A stretch of 64,000 nucleotides of DNA. It comes from CAJBVG01 sp044337515. Lineage in GTDB: Bacteria; Bacteroidota; Bacteroidia; Sphingobacteriales; Sphingobacteriaceae. Numbering within the stretch: position 1 is the stretch's first letter; each line of letters begins with the position of its first letter. The stretch covers positions 116,641-180,640 of the forward strand of contig JBIINK010000001.1 of NCBI GenBank assembly GCA_044337515.1, written 5' to 3'. Positions 34,942-44,600 of this stretch are shown in pieces. The translations under genes and the position numbers were made by a program. The notes beneath the pieces are model-generated. The model was not told the DNA's origin. It saw nothing but the letters and a program-made list of their open reading frames with translations, and did not search any database.

Positions 34942-35370
34942 ATGAAAAAAATAGTTAACAGCAAATTTTTAACATTCGCACTTACCCTATTATTTTTAGG
35001 TTGGGTAAATTTAGCATTCGTAGCTTCACCAGATGGTGCTAAACCTTGGAATGTTCCAGATGCCGCTAAAAAAGTAAAAAACCCTACATCTAAAACTGAT
35101 GCAGAAGGCTTAGCAGATGGAAAAGCATTATGGGCAAAACATTGTAAATCATGCCATGGCGCTAAAGGTCTTGGTGATGGTCCTAAATCAAAAGAATTGG
35201 ATACAGATTGCGGTGACTTCAGTGTGAAAGCAGTTCAATCACTTTCTGATGGAGAATTGTATTACAAAATTAAAGAAGGAAGAGATGATATGCCTTCGTT
35301 CAAAAAGAAAATTACTGATGACGAAGAAATTTGGCACATTGTAAATTTCATGAGAACAATGGCGAAATAG
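34942..35370 (+). CDS. Mono-heme cytochrome c
   Basis: 142 residues, with an N-terminal hydrophobic signal or anchor (about residues 9-27). The class I heme site CKSCH is at residues 68-72, and DDMPSFKKKI supplies the axial Met. GLGDGPKS and a terminal HIVNFMRTM helix are typical of CccA-type cytochromes. It closes the NrfD operon and is the likely periplasmic electron carrier of the complex. Confidence 0.92.
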   Translation: MKKIVNSKFLTFALTLLFLGWVNLAFVASPDGAKPWNVPDAAKKVKNPTSKTDAEGLADGKALWAKHCKSCHGAKGLGDGPKSKELDTDCGDFSVKAVQSLSDGELYYKIKEGRDDMPSFKKKITDDEEIWHIVNFMRTMAK

Positions 35371-35386
35371 TTAAACTAAGTTCATT

Positions 35387-35421
35387 TAAAAAAACCGAGC
35401 AGAGATGCTCGGTTTTTTTTT
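35387..35421 (+). terminator. Terminator of the NrfD operon
   Basis: The stem AACCGAGCA / TGCTCGGTT with a GAGA loop is followed by a run of T, 17 bp after the cytochrome stop. Confidence 0.92.
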
Positions 35422-35454
35422 GTTAGTAAATTTAGCTATATTCGATATAGTCAT

Positions 35455-36390
35455 ATGGCAAAGCTTAAGAATATACTAAACCTGCCTTCACTCACAAAGG
35501 AAAACTCATTAAAAACTTTAGTTGAGAATAGGACTGTATATAACCTTGAGAACTGTGAGCTCAATCTTTTTGAAACGTACCAGAAATCTATTTTAGTTCC
35601 CTTGAAATTTAACGACCTGGTTGTAACGTCAATGCTTCGTGGTAAAAAAGTGATGCACTTGTTTGAAGACCCTGCATTTGATTACTTACCCGGAGAATCT
35701 GTTATCGTACCCGCTAATATTGAGATGGTCATTGATTTCCCAGAAGCCACCTTTAACAAACCAACTCAGTGTTTAGCCTTAGCTATAGATAATCAAAAAA
35801 TCGTCAGTACCCTCAATTACCTAAACGAGAAATACCCTAAATCTGGTAATAATGATTATTGGAAGCTCGACGAACAAAATTATTTCTTCAATAATAATGA
35901 AGATTTAGCCAATACCATTAATAAGTTAATTACCATTTGTCAAAGTACAGATCTTACGAAAGATATTCTTGTCGACATTACTCTTCAAGAATTGTTAGTC
36001 CGAATAATACAAACGCAAACTTTAACAACTATAGACAAGTCAGAGTGTAAAATCGCGAACAGTCAATTGAAATATATTGTTGAAGCTATTCGAAAGAATT
36101 TATCCGACAAGCTGAACTTAAAAGCTATTGCTAATTCATCAGGACTTAGCATGCCAACTATGTACAGAATGTTTAAAAGAGAATTGGGGATAAGTCCGAT
36201 AGAGTTTATAATTATTGAGCGCATTAAACATGCAAAGAGTTTATTAAAAGACAACACCCTCTATATTAAAAATGTTTCCTATGAATCTGGTTTTATAGAT
36301 ACCAATTACTTTATTCGCACCTTTAAACACTACGAAGGAATAACGCCTAAACAATATCAACAGTTAACGCATAAAACTAATACTGATTAA
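35455..36390 (+). CDS. AraC-family transcription regulator
   Basis: 311 residues. An AraC_N-type cupin-like domain (about 25-185, with a GESVIVPANIEM strand) precedes the two HTH motifs of the AraC DNA-binding domain at about 205-305 (LNLKAIANSSGLSMPTMYRMFK and YESGFIDTNYFIRTFKHYEGITPKQY). It probably controls the aldehyde dehydrogenase and DUF779 genes facing it; the same trio recurs in many bacteria. The 3' end overlaps the DUF779 gene by 4 bp. Confidence 0.92.
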   Translation: MAKLKNILNLPSLTKENSLKTLVENRTVYNLENCELNLFETYQKSILVPLKFNDLVVTSMLRGKKVMHLFEDPAFDYLPGESVIVPANIEMVIDFPEATFNKPTQCLALAIDNQKIVSTLNYLNEKYPKSGNNDYWKLDEQNYFFNNNEDLANTINKLITICQSTDLTKDILVDITLQELLVRIIQTQTLTTIDKSECKIANSQLKYIVEAIRKNLSDKLNLKAIANSSGLSMPTMYRMFKRELGISPIEFIIIERIKHAKSLLKDNTLYIKNVSYESGFIDTNYFIRTFKHYEGITPKQYQQLTHKTNTD

Positions 36391-36761
36391 TCTTCTAAGT
36401 AACGTAGAGGGCTAAGTTTGCTTAATTCTTCTTCTGTAAATATTCTCGATTGTGTTAAGAACCTTAATCCCATTGGTATTTCCAACGAAAAGCTAGAGCC
36501 TCTTCCTTGTGTTACATGTATAGTTAAATGAGTATATTTCCAATATTCAAATTGGTCTTTATTCATCCAAAATTCACACCCTTCAATTTCGCCTAAGCAA
36601 ACATCGCTATTGCCGATTTTGAAATCACCTTTTTCAAAACACATGGGTTGAGAACCATCGCAACATCCACCACTCTGATGAAACATTAGTTCTCCAAATT
36701 TAGCTTTTAGCTTTACGATTACTTCCGATGCTTCTGGTGTTATACTAACTCTTGAAATCAT
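36387..36761 (-). CDS. DUF779-family protein
   Basis: 124 residues, soluble. The diagnostic stretch is LMFHQSGGCCDGSQPMC, with a CC pair and further Cys, followed by VCLGEIEGCEFWMNKDQFEYWK and an RGSSFSLEIPMGLRF end. DUF779 proteins are regularly encoded next to acetaldehyde/aldehyde dehydrogenases and may help assemble or protect them. It lies downstream of the dehydrogenase gene but beyond a terminator-like hairpin. Confidence 0.9.
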   Translation of the reverse strand: MISRVSITPEASEVIVKLKAKFGELMFHQSGGCCDGSQPMCFEKGDFKIGNSDVCLGEIEGCEFWMNKDQFEYWKYTHLTIHVTQGRGSSFSLEIPMGLRFLTQSRIFTEEELSKLSPLRYLED

Positions 36762-36773
36762 AATTATAAATAT

Positions 36774-36811
36774 AAAAAAATACCGATAAAGAATTTCTCA
36801 ATCGGTATTTC
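36774..36811 (-). terminator. Terminator-like hairpin between ALDH and DUF779
   Basis: On the minus strand AATACCGAT..ATCGGTATT is followed by a T-run 18 bp after the ALDH stop. DUF779 is downstream on the same strand, so it may serve as partial termination within an operon. Confidence 0.8.
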
Positions 36812-36828
36812 TGTTCTGTTGTTATTGA

Positions 36829-38328
36829 TTAAAAGAACCCTAATTTTTGTTTGTTGTAAGAAATCAACATGTTTTTAGTTTGACGATAGTGGCCTAACAT
36901 CATTAAGTGATTCTCTCTACCAAATCCTGATTTTTTGTATCCTCCAAATGGCGCATGAGCAGGGTAGTGGTGGTAACAGTTTACCCAAACTCTACCTGCT
37001 TGTATAGCACGTGGTACTTGATACAATTCATGAGCATCTCTAGTCCAAACACCAGCACCTAATCCGTACATGGTATCGTTTGCAATAGCAATAGCTTCTT
37101 CAGTAGTTTTGAAAGTAGTAACACAAACAACTGGTCCAAAAATTTCTTCTTGGAAGATTCTCATTTGGTTATGTCCTTTAAATAATGTTGGTTGAATGTA
37201 GTAACCACCAGCTAATTCGCCATCTAATTTTTGTACATCACCTCCACATAATATTTCTGCACCTTCTTCTTTACCAATTTTCAAATACGATTGTATTTTC
37301 TCGTACTGATCATTAGAAGCCTGTGCCCCCATCATAGTATCCGAATCTAATGGATTACCCATTTTAATTGCTTTTGTTCTTTCAATTACTCTCGACATGA
37401 ATTTGTCGTAAATGCTTTCGTGAACTAAAATTCTAGAAGGACAAGTACAAACTTCACCTTGGTTTACCGCAAATAATACAGCTCCTTCAATTGCTTTATC
37501 AAAAAAATCATCATCATGATCTGCAATAGATGGGAAGAAAATATTTGGCGATTTACCACCTAATTCCATAGTAACAGGAACTAAATTCTCCGATGCGTAT
37601 TGCATAATTAAACGACCTGTAGTTGTTTCTCCAGTGAATGATACTTTAGAAACACGAGGAGACTGAGCTAATGGTTTACCTGCTTCTGGACCGAAACCTG
37701 TAACGATATTTATAATACCTGCTGGAATTACATCTTGTAATAATTCCATTAAGCATAAAATTGAAGTTGGAGTTTGTTCAGCTGGCTTCACTACGGTACA
37801 ACAACCTGCAGCTAATGCTGGTGCAATTTTCCATGTAGCCATAAGTAATGGGAAGTTCCATGGAATGATTTGTGCTACAACGCCTAATGGTTCGTGTAAA
37901 CAAATACTAACTGTAGTCTCATCATGCTCAGAGATTGTTCCTTCTTCTGCACGAATAACTCCTGCGAAATAACGGAAATGATCAATACATAATGGTAAGT
38001 CTACGTTAATGGTTTCTCTAATTGGCTTCCCATTATCAATAGTTTCAATGGTAGCTAACAATTCCAAATTTGCTTCCATTACATCAGCAATTTTGTTTAA
38101 AATACTTGCACGGTAAGCTGGAGAAGTTTTACTCCAAGTTGCAAATGCTGTATGAGCTGCATCTAAAGCTAATTCTACGTCTTCTTTGCCCGAACGAGCC
38201 GCTGTAGTGAACGCTTTTCCGTCAATCGGACTTATGTTCTCAAAATACTCTCCGCCTACTGGAGCTACAAATTTACCACCTATGAAATTCTCATAGCGTG
38301 GCTTAAAGTTGGGTCTAGTTTTTGCCAT
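36829..38328 (-). CDS. NAD-dependent aldehyde dehydrogenase (AldB type)
   Basis: 499 residues, full-length ALDH superfamily. The NAD fold motif (IIPWNFPLLMATWKIAPALAAG) starts near residue 153, the general base Glu lies in ELGGKSPN (about 265), and the catalytic Cys lies in NQGEVCTCPSR (about 300). The sequence resembles AldB/acetaldehyde dehydrogenases that oxidise short aldehydes to acids. Regulation by the neighbouring AraC protein is likely. The start ATG is followed by a normal N-terminus and has no long in-frame extension. Confidence 0.95.
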   Translation of the reverse strand: MAKTRPNFKPRYENFIGGKFVAPVGGEYFENISPIDGKAFTTAARSGKEDVELALDAAHTAFATWSKTSPAYRASILNKIADVMEANLELLATIETIDNGKPIRETINVDLPLCIDHFRYFAGVIRAEEGTISEHDETTVSICLHEPLGVVAQIIPWNFPLLMATWKIAPALAAGCCTVVKPAEQTPTSILCLMELLQDVIPAGIINIVTGFGPEAGKPLAQSPRVSKVSFTGETTTGRLIMQYASENLVPVTMELGGKSPNIFFPSIADHDDDFFDKAIEGAVLFAVNQGEVCTCPSRILVHESIYDKFMSRVIERTKAIKMGNPLDSDTMMGAQASNDQYEKIQSYLKIGKEEGAEILCGGDVQKLDGELAGGYYIQPTLFKGHNQMRIFQEEIFGPVVCVTTFKTTEEAIAIANDTMYGLGAGVWTRDAHELYQVPRAIQAGRVWVNCYHHYPAHAPFGGYKKSGFGRENHLMMLGHYRQTKNMLISYNKQKLGFF

Positions 38329-38496
38329 TTTGATATTTGTTTGTTTTAAGTATTAACAAATATTCCAATTTACAGCTCCCCTTTGTAGCAGTATTAATTC
38401 AAAAAGTAGCATTATTACATCATGTCACTTATTGATATTACTTGTATTAATACTTTTTTACCTATATTTATTCAATAAGTATTTAATTCAATCATC

Positions 38497-38604
38497 ATGG
38501 CTAAAGAAAAAAGCGTAAAAAAAGAAGCTAAGAAAGCTCCAGCTTTAACTCCTAAAGAAAAGAAATTAGCGAAACAAGAAAAGAAAGCTAAGAAAGACTA
38601 CTAG
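38497..38604 (+). CDS. Lysine-rich 35-residue protein
   Basis: A short ORF of ATG plus 34 codons and TAG. Fourteen of 35 residues are Lys, with alternating K/E/A composition (MAKEKSVKKEAKK, KEKKLAKQEKKAKKDY). It has no TM or signal sequence. Such tiny basic proteins can be nucleic acid-binding or translation-associated, but the composition alone does not prove it is expressed. It is preceded by a 168-bp AT-rich gap shared with ALDH and followed by an inverted repeat. Confidence 0.5.
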   Translation: MAKEKSVKKEAKKAPALTPKEKKLAKQEKKAKKDY

Positions 38605-38671
38605 AGTAATGAGTATTGGGTAATGAGTAGTGAGAAATTACTCATTACTCATTACCCACTACTCAATACCC
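38605..38671. repeat. Inverted arrays TAATGAG / CTCATTA
   Basis: GTAATGAG-type 7-8 bp units (about 38606-38633) face their reverse complements (about 38638-38671). The right arm enters the 3' end of the di-heme peroxidase gene, whose last codons (LGIE and TAG) are made of repeat units. The fold probably acts as a bidirectional terminator. Confidence 0.8.
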
Positions 38672-39642
38672 AAATAAGCGTACTGCTTATCGCCAACAAA
38701 CCTTTCATCTGTTAAGGTTTTCAAAAAAGCGATGATTGCTTTTTTATCCTGTTCCCCTAAATCAATCTTCATTTTATTATTTGTAGAGTAATGGAATAAG
38801 ACCATTTGTAAATTCTTGTATCGCCCATCGTGCATATAAGGAGAAGTCAATGCGATATTACGTAAGCTTGGCACTTTAAATAGCAAAGAATCTTTAGGAT
38901 TAAGAGTAATTCCCATTCTACCTAAATCGTTTAGCGTTGGGTCAACTGCTAAGCCATTATTTTTAAAGCTATAGTTGCTGAACATCGGTTCGGTATGACA
39001 AGCATTACAATTTTTCTTAAATAGTGAATATCCTTTTTCTTCTAACTCACTAAATTTAATCTGACTATTCTTCTTTTTTACTTGATCGTATTTCGAATTG
39101 GAACTCACTAATGTTAAGCAGAATTGTGCAATCGCTTTACTTACTCGTTCTCCTGTAATAGTTGTGTCGCCATAGGCTAAAGAAAATTCTTTTTTATATC
39201 GTGTATCTTTTTTTAAAGTATTCACAACATTAGCTATGCTATTATCCATTTCATCATGATTCTCAATGGGAGCAAGGGCTTGAGCATCGATATAATGAAT
39301 GGCTCCGTCCCACATCAATGATTTCGACCACGCTAAATTGACTAAGGCGATGGAGTTGCGTTTCCCAATTCGGTTATCAATACCATGACTCAAATCATGA
39401 TCAATATGTGTAAATCCTGTGTTCTGTAAATGGCAATTCGCGCAGGAAATCGTGCCATCTCTTGATAATTTCGGTTCGTAAAATAATAGTCTTCCTAATT
39501 TAATTTTTGCACTATCTAATGGATTTTTTTTGAAATCATAGGTAGGTTTAGGCCATGTGCTTGGATAAGATAGTTCTACTTCTTTTTTTATTTTAAAAGA
39601 AATAATTATGAATGAAATTACAATGATAACTAGATACTTCAT
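38659..39642 (-). CDS. Di-heme cytochrome c peroxidase-family protein (MbnH/MauG-like)
   Basis: 327 residues from the ATG at 39642 (five further codons up to a TTG at 39657 overlap the previous gene). An N-terminal hydrophobic segment leads it to the periplasm. Two CXXCH sites, CANCHLQNTGF and CNACHTEPMF, give the two c-type hemes of the BCCP/MauG family; a terminal SPYMHDGRY motif is also typical. It starts 1 bp after the MbnP gene, which identifies it as the MbnH partner. In characterised pairs MbnH oxidises a tryptophan of MbnP and copper is bound. Confidence 0.9.
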   Translation of the reverse strand: MKYLVIIVISFIIISFKIKKEVELSYPSTWPKPTYDFKKNPLDSAKIKLGRLLFYEPKLSRDGTISCANCHLQNTGFTHIDHDLSHGIDNRIGKRNSIALVNLAWSKSLMWDGAIHYIDAQALAPIENHDEMDNSIANVVNTLKKDTRYKKEFSLAYGDTTITGERVSKAIAQFCLTLVSSNSKYDQVKKKNSQIKFSELEEKGYSLFKKNCNACHTEPMFSNYSFKNNGLAVDPTLNDLGRMGITLNPKDSLLFKVPSLRNIALTSPYMHDGRYKNLQMVLFHYSTNNKMKIDLGEQDKKAIIAFLKTLTDERFVGDKQYAYLGIE

Positions 39643-39643
39643 T

Positions 39644-40336
39644 TTATTTATTGCCAAAGGCTAATATCATTTTCTTTGATAATTCTACAGCTTGCTTGCC
39701 AGGAATCATCATAGTATTCTCTTTAGTTAGATCTATGGTAGAAAAAAACAAATCTAACTCAACATAAATATCTTTCGAATAATTATTGGAAGCCGGATAA
39801 ATTAGCGTCTGTATTGGGTATTCTCCTTCTTTGAACCCACCAATATGGTATTGGAATTTATGATGGCGTGTAGGGCACGAGGGACTTGTTCCTTCTAGTT
39901 TTAAATTGATGTACCCACTTTGCCAAGTCCAGTACATCCCTTTTGTAGGGTCTAAATCTCCAGAATGTATCCCTTCTTTGTTTGTAGAACTGTCGACTCC
40001 AATGGAGAATGAAATGGAGTTGAATAGTAAATGAGATGGGACAAATGTTGATGCTGTAAATACTGAGTCTTCGCTTAAATCAATTAATTTAAAAAGGTGT
40101 TTATTTTCATAAACCAATTGGTCATTTTGCTTTAATTTTAAATCGCTGATGTAGAATTTAAAGGTTTCTATTTCAACACTATCTTTTGTGACAGTTTTTA
40201 AATGAAATGTTAATTCAAACGGAATTTGTTTTTGGGCAAATGCAGTAGTTGAAAAGAAATATAAAACAAGAATTATTAAAAATGTCGATGACCTTTTAAT
40301 TTGGTTTTTTCCTTCCAAAAAGTGCAGCAAGTTCAT
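39644..40336 (-). CDS. MbnP-family periplasmic protein (metallo-mystery pair)
   Basis: 230 residues with a signal peptide ending in TAFAQ near residue 34. The family signature SGDLDPTKGMYWTWQSGYINLKLEG is at about 126-150 and includes the tryptophans one of which is converted to kynurenine in characterised MbnP. Further conserved cues are SCPTRHHKFQYHIGG and the early FKFYISDLKL. Metal binding, probably copper, is known for family members. The gene overlaps the upstream Spy-like gene by 41 bp and is 1 bp from the di-heme gene. Confidence 0.88.
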   Translation of the reverse strand: MNLLHFLEGKNQIKRSSTFLIILVLYFFSTTAFAQKQIPFELTFHLKTVTKDSVEIETFKFYISDLKLKQNDQLVYENKHLFKLIDLSEDSVFTASTFVPSHLLFNSISFSIGVDSSTNKEGIHSGDLDPTKGMYWTWQSGYINLKLEGTSPSCPTRHHKFQYHIGGFKEGEYPIQTLIYPASNNYSKDIYVELDLFFSTIDLTKENTMMIPGKQAVELSKKMILAFGNK

Positions 40337-40727
40337 GTGTTAAATTTTGAAAATCCTTTAGTTGATCACCTTTACAAATTAAGGAAATTTCTTTAAAATG
40401 AGCAATATGCGTTTCTTCGATGTGTTTTTGTACAGTATTGATTTGAGCTATAATGGAATCCGAAACAGTTTGATTTGAGTCTAATGAAGAGTATAATTTT
40501 GCCTTCAATGTGCTAATTTCATTCTCATCATGGCGTATCGATGTTCGATGCGATTCAATAAGTATATCGTATTGTTTTACTTGCTCTTCATTAAAGTGAA
40601 GTTTTTCGATGATGATATTACGTGGACCATTAGGTGGGAATGGCTTCATGAAATGTAGTGCAATCAATGAAACGTTCGAAATCAGTAAAATGACGATTAT
40701 AATGATGTAATATTTTTTCCTTTCCAT
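40296..40727 (-). CDS. Spy/CnrX-like anchored periplasmic sensor protein
   Basis: 143 residues. An N-terminal TM anchor (about 7-25) is followed by a helical periplasmic domain (LHFNEEQVKQYDILIESHRTSIRHDENEISTL, VQKHIEETHIAHFKEI) with the pattern of Spy/CpxP/CnrX heavy-metal resistance proteins, including His and Met-rich helices. In CnrYXH-type systems the CnrX protein binds metal and controls the ECF sigma factor. A like role here is an inference from the adjacent sigma gene. Confidence 0.75.
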   Translation of the reverse strand: MERKKYYIIIIVILLISNVSLIALHFMKPFPPNGPRNIIIEKLHFNEEQVKQYDILIESHRTSIRHDENEISTLKAKLYSSLDSNQTVSDSIIAQINTVQKHIEETHIAHFKEISLICKGDQLKDFQNLTHELAALFGRKKPN

Positions 40728-40735
40728 TTCCTTAA

Positions 40736-40990
40736 TTAATATAACGAGTACGAATTATTGAGATGAAGTAAACTAGCTAAATCATAGCTATTGGTATGGC
40801 TAGAAATAGGGTTTACATAGATAATGATGATAAAAACTACAATTGCAAAACAAGGAATTGCCCAATAAACCATTTCTTTATTTTCAATTTTTGTAATACT
40901 TTTTTCTATTTTATGTAGAATCTTAGCATACAGAAACGGGGAAACTTCTGTTTGTTTAATTCTATCTAATGGTGCTAATGTGTCTTTCAT
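40736..40990 (-). CDS. Small single-TM protein, candidate anti-sigma factor
   Basis: 84 residues. A cytosolic N-terminal helix (DRIKQTEVSPFLYAKILHKIEKSI, with the Tyr/Leu pattern often seen in short anti-sigma factors) precedes one TM helix (about 42-60) and a short periplasmic tail. It lies 27 bp after the sigma factor and 8 bp before the Spy-like gene, the position of CnrY/anti-sigma genes. No recognisable anti-sigma zinc motif is present. Confidence 0.65.
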   Translation of the reverse strand: MKDTLAPLDRIKQTEVSPFLYAKILHKIEKSITKIENKEMVYWAIPCFAIVVFIIIIYVNPISSHTNSYDLASLLHLNNSYSLY

Positions 40991-41017
40991 AATATTCTTT
41001 TAGACGATGTTTTATCT

Positions 41018-41539
41018 CTAATCCTTCGAATAATCTAGTGTTTTATAGAGGTTTTGTTTAGCTCGTTGAATGAGGGATTCAACGGCCTTAGGACTAATTT
41101 CCATGATCTCAGCGATTTGATTTTGAGTTAAATGCTCTATTTTATGAAGTATGATGGCTGTCTTCTGGTTTGATTTTAATGAATTAATAGCATCGAAAAT
41201 TCGTTTTAGGGATTCTTTTTGCTCTAAAACCACTCCAGGATGATTGAATTCAGCAGCTTCAAACTTAATCTCCATACTTTCTTCTTTGTAAATCGATTGA
41301 ATATAGGCGAACCTTTTTTTTCGCTTCTGAGCTTTAATAAAGTCTAAACACTTATTTGTGGTAATTCGATAAATCCAAGTAGAGTAGGTGGATTGGTTCT
41401 CAAATTTTGAAAGGTTTTGGTGTATAGATACAAAAACATCTTGCACTACTTCCTCCGCATCTTCTTTGTTTTGAAGGTATTGAAGAGCAAGATTATAAGA
41501 TAAATTTGAATACTCGGTATATAATTGCTGAAATGTCAA
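41018..41539 (-). CDS. ECF-type RNA polymerase sigma factor
   Basis: 173 residues from the TTG at 41539; the frame continues to a GTG at 41581, but those 14 codons contain AAATCCC-type repeats and do not resemble sigma factors. Region 2 starts MTFQQLYTEYSNL and carries EDAEEVVQDVFVSIHQNL; region 4 has IILHKIEHLTQNQIAEIMEISPKAVESLIQRAKQNL. It should direct RNA polymerase to its own operon and perhaps more targets, controlled by the two membrane proteins that follow. Confidence 0.9.
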   Translation of the reverse strand: MTFQQLYTEYSNLSYNLALQYLQNKEDAEEVVQDVFVSIHQNLSKFENQSTYSTWIYRITTNKCLDFIKAQKRKKRFAYIQSIYKEESMEIKFEAAEFNHPGVVLEQKESLKRIFDAINSLKSNQKTAIILHKIEHLTQNQIAEIMEISPKAVESLIQRAKQNLYKTLDYSKD

Positions 41540-41600
41540 ATCCCAAATCCCAAATGTTTTTCTTATGACAATTATTACCACTAAAGGTTTAATTAATCAT

Positions 41601-41629
41601 AAAAAAAGCGGCACTATAATGTGCCGCTA
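41601..41629 (-). terminator. Terminator of the 41656-46257 surface protein gene
   Basis: On the minus strand AGCGGCAC-ATTATA-GTGCCGCT is followed by seven T. It also shields the ECF sigma operon from read-through. Confidence 0.92.
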
Positions 41630-41655
41630 ACACTGAACAATAAACTATGAAAAAT

Positions 41656-44600
41656 TTATTGTTTGATAAATTTTCTTCTTAAAATTGAATCTTTAGAAAT
41701 GACTTCTATGATATAGATGCCCGAATGAATAGAGGAAACATTAATTTCAGCATGTTGATGATTTATAGATGTACTGTCTTGTAAAATTATTCGTCCTGAT
41801 TGATCTATAATTTTGTATTCAAAAGTTTTATTATCCCAATTAGATGAAGTCGTAATGTTTAAAATACTACTGCTTGGATTTGGGTATAAAATTAGTTTAT
41901 CAGAAAAATTAGTATTATCAATTCCTATGTTTACATCACCTATTAATATTGCGAATCTATTCTTACCATAAGAAGAATTATCAGAAGTAATCATAAAATT
42001 ATATTGTGGGTAAATTTTACAATTGGTATACGTGTTTAAATATTTATCCCATAGCACAACATCGGTAGAACTTGGGATGCTTTCTAAACCTGAAAAACTT
42101 ATTTGATGATGAGTGGTCATTACTTCATTACCATTATAACTAAACACTGCCAATGGGATTGTATCTATAGCTGTAGGATAATTTCTTGCATCAATATTGA
42201 GGTTGATATTATCTTTTGATAAGGTATATATATTTAGTGCATCATTAAACCATTTATAGGCATCATGCTCATCTTCACCTAATGCACTTGCATTTTCATC
42301 TAAAACTAACAAAGTCTCATCAATAAAAGTGCTATCATTAGAAACTCCAATTTTTAGTATAGGTAGTATATTCTGCGAACTGCTATTTGATTTAAAATAG
42401 TTGTTACCTGGATTGTCAGATTTACAGGTTTCTTTAAAAGTTATAGAAGGGTTAGCTGCGGTTGCTTTTACAAAGAATCCTTGACTAGATGCAATATATT
42501 GAGTTATAGAATTAGTGCCTGTATGTAATGTTGCATCATAAATACCATATAACCCAGTATTCGGATTGTAAGACCAGAATTTATTTTGAATATTTGTTTT
42601 TGTTAAATTGCCACTTTCAAAATCTATCGCACTAGCATACGGATTTCCAACTAGATTAAATCCATCGGAAGTAGAATTATTAGTATTCGTATAAGATAAA
42701 GTTTTTGTTATATCACCTTTATTTAATATCCCTGTATAATCAATAGTCACATTATCTGGCTCCGTCCAATTTAAATAAGGATTAGTTAACGTTCTACTAC
42801 CTCTTACAAAAACTTCAAAACCTACACCCGTTGCAATGTTATTATTTATAGAATTCGGATCTGTCCATCCATTAGAGGCAGCCCCTGTGGTTGATTCCGT
42901 ATACGTTCTTAGAGATGCTGTATTTGCAGGGTTTAATGGGTTGATATCAAACCCTCCAGCAGCACCAGTAGGTGCTGTGATTAGAATATCATCAATCAAT
43001 TGAGTCAAGCTCATTAAACTAATGTCGTTTGTTGCAAAACTTAAGAATCTCCATTTACGTTTCCCCGGCCCACCAGGAATAAATCGTTCTACATTTACAT
43101 TCCCTATTACTCCATAACTTGTATTGGATATCGCAGCTACTCTTGCAGTTCCATTGGCATCTGATTTTAATGTTAATTTATCGTTTGACTCTAAATTACC
43201 TTGTGTGATCGTTAGCGTGCCTGTAAGGTTTATGAAATTAGTTCCTAAACTTAGATTTGTATTTCGATTAAAGTTTATATTTTTAAAGGTAGGAGTAGAT
43301 TCGAATAGTGAATTAGGTAAAGTAAATGCAACGCTATTCGAATTAATTTCACCAAAACTCAAAGTACTTGTGCTACCCATTTCTAAATAACCTGACGTTT
43401 TCGAAATAGGTGTATTGTTTGAACTACTAATATCTATTTTGTTGGATACAATTAATTTCCCGCTGGTTAGAATTAATGAATTATATATCCCAAAATCATC
43501 TAGAGTCACTGTGCAATTATTTTTAACGCTAATATTATTAAAATATCTATTTGTGTTATCGATATATATATCACCGATATTGTCATTAGATTTTGAAAAT
43601 TCTAGAGAAGTTAAATTATTTATTGAAGAGCTGCTTCCTAAAATCTTACCTGTTCCAGAAACTGAACAATTTAGGTTTAGAGTTGACGAGTTACCAATTT
43701 GTAACTGAGTACCAGCATTCAGTAATAAACTAGAATTTATAGTGTTTTTTTTCCAAAATGTTTTAATCCCATTTCCGCTTAATATCAAGTTATAAAAAAG
43801 ATTTTCATTCGAAACTTCATTAAGAATTGACTGTGATGAATTTCCATTTAGATGAACTGTTCCATTCGAAAAATCCATTATCCCGAATCCTGAATTTGTT
43901 ATATTTCCACTAAATGTACATATAACATTTGAAGCAAAATTGAATTTCCCATTACTATTAATTGTAAAATCGCCACCAACAAACAAATTTGTGTTAAGGC
44001 TAAGAATTGCATCACCTGAAATGGTGAAATTTCCGATTATGTCTATGTCGCTTGAAATAATATGATTTCCAGTACCAGAAATTTCTAAATGATAGTAATC
44101 TGTGTTAATAATATTGTGTGATGTAGAACTAATATAATTTACAGAATTAGGATTTGAATAGGCATCTAATAAACTAATCGAATGATTTTGATTTCCGGTA
44201 AAATAAATTGTTCCTGAGTTGATTAGTGAACCGGTACCAGATAAAACTTCCTGAAGTGTAATTGTGATTAAATTTGTAATGCTCCCAATAATTTCCAAGT
44301 TCTTAAATGTAAGTGCATTCGTACTATTAATGGTTTTGTTTGTTCCTGTAAATGTATATTTTCCACTCCCTAATTCAGAGGTCCAGTTGTTATCAAAATT
44401 CCCTCCAATTGTTACATCTTCATTTATATAATTACTAAAAGTGCCCCCAGCTTTTATGGTAAAGTCCTGATGAATTGTTTTTGTACCAACAATACTACTT
44501 ATATTAAAAAAGGATTCACTTTCTAAATCATCTCCAATGATTAAATTACCATTAATGGTTAACGAATTCGCAGAACATGTAAATACTCCCATTTCTTCAA

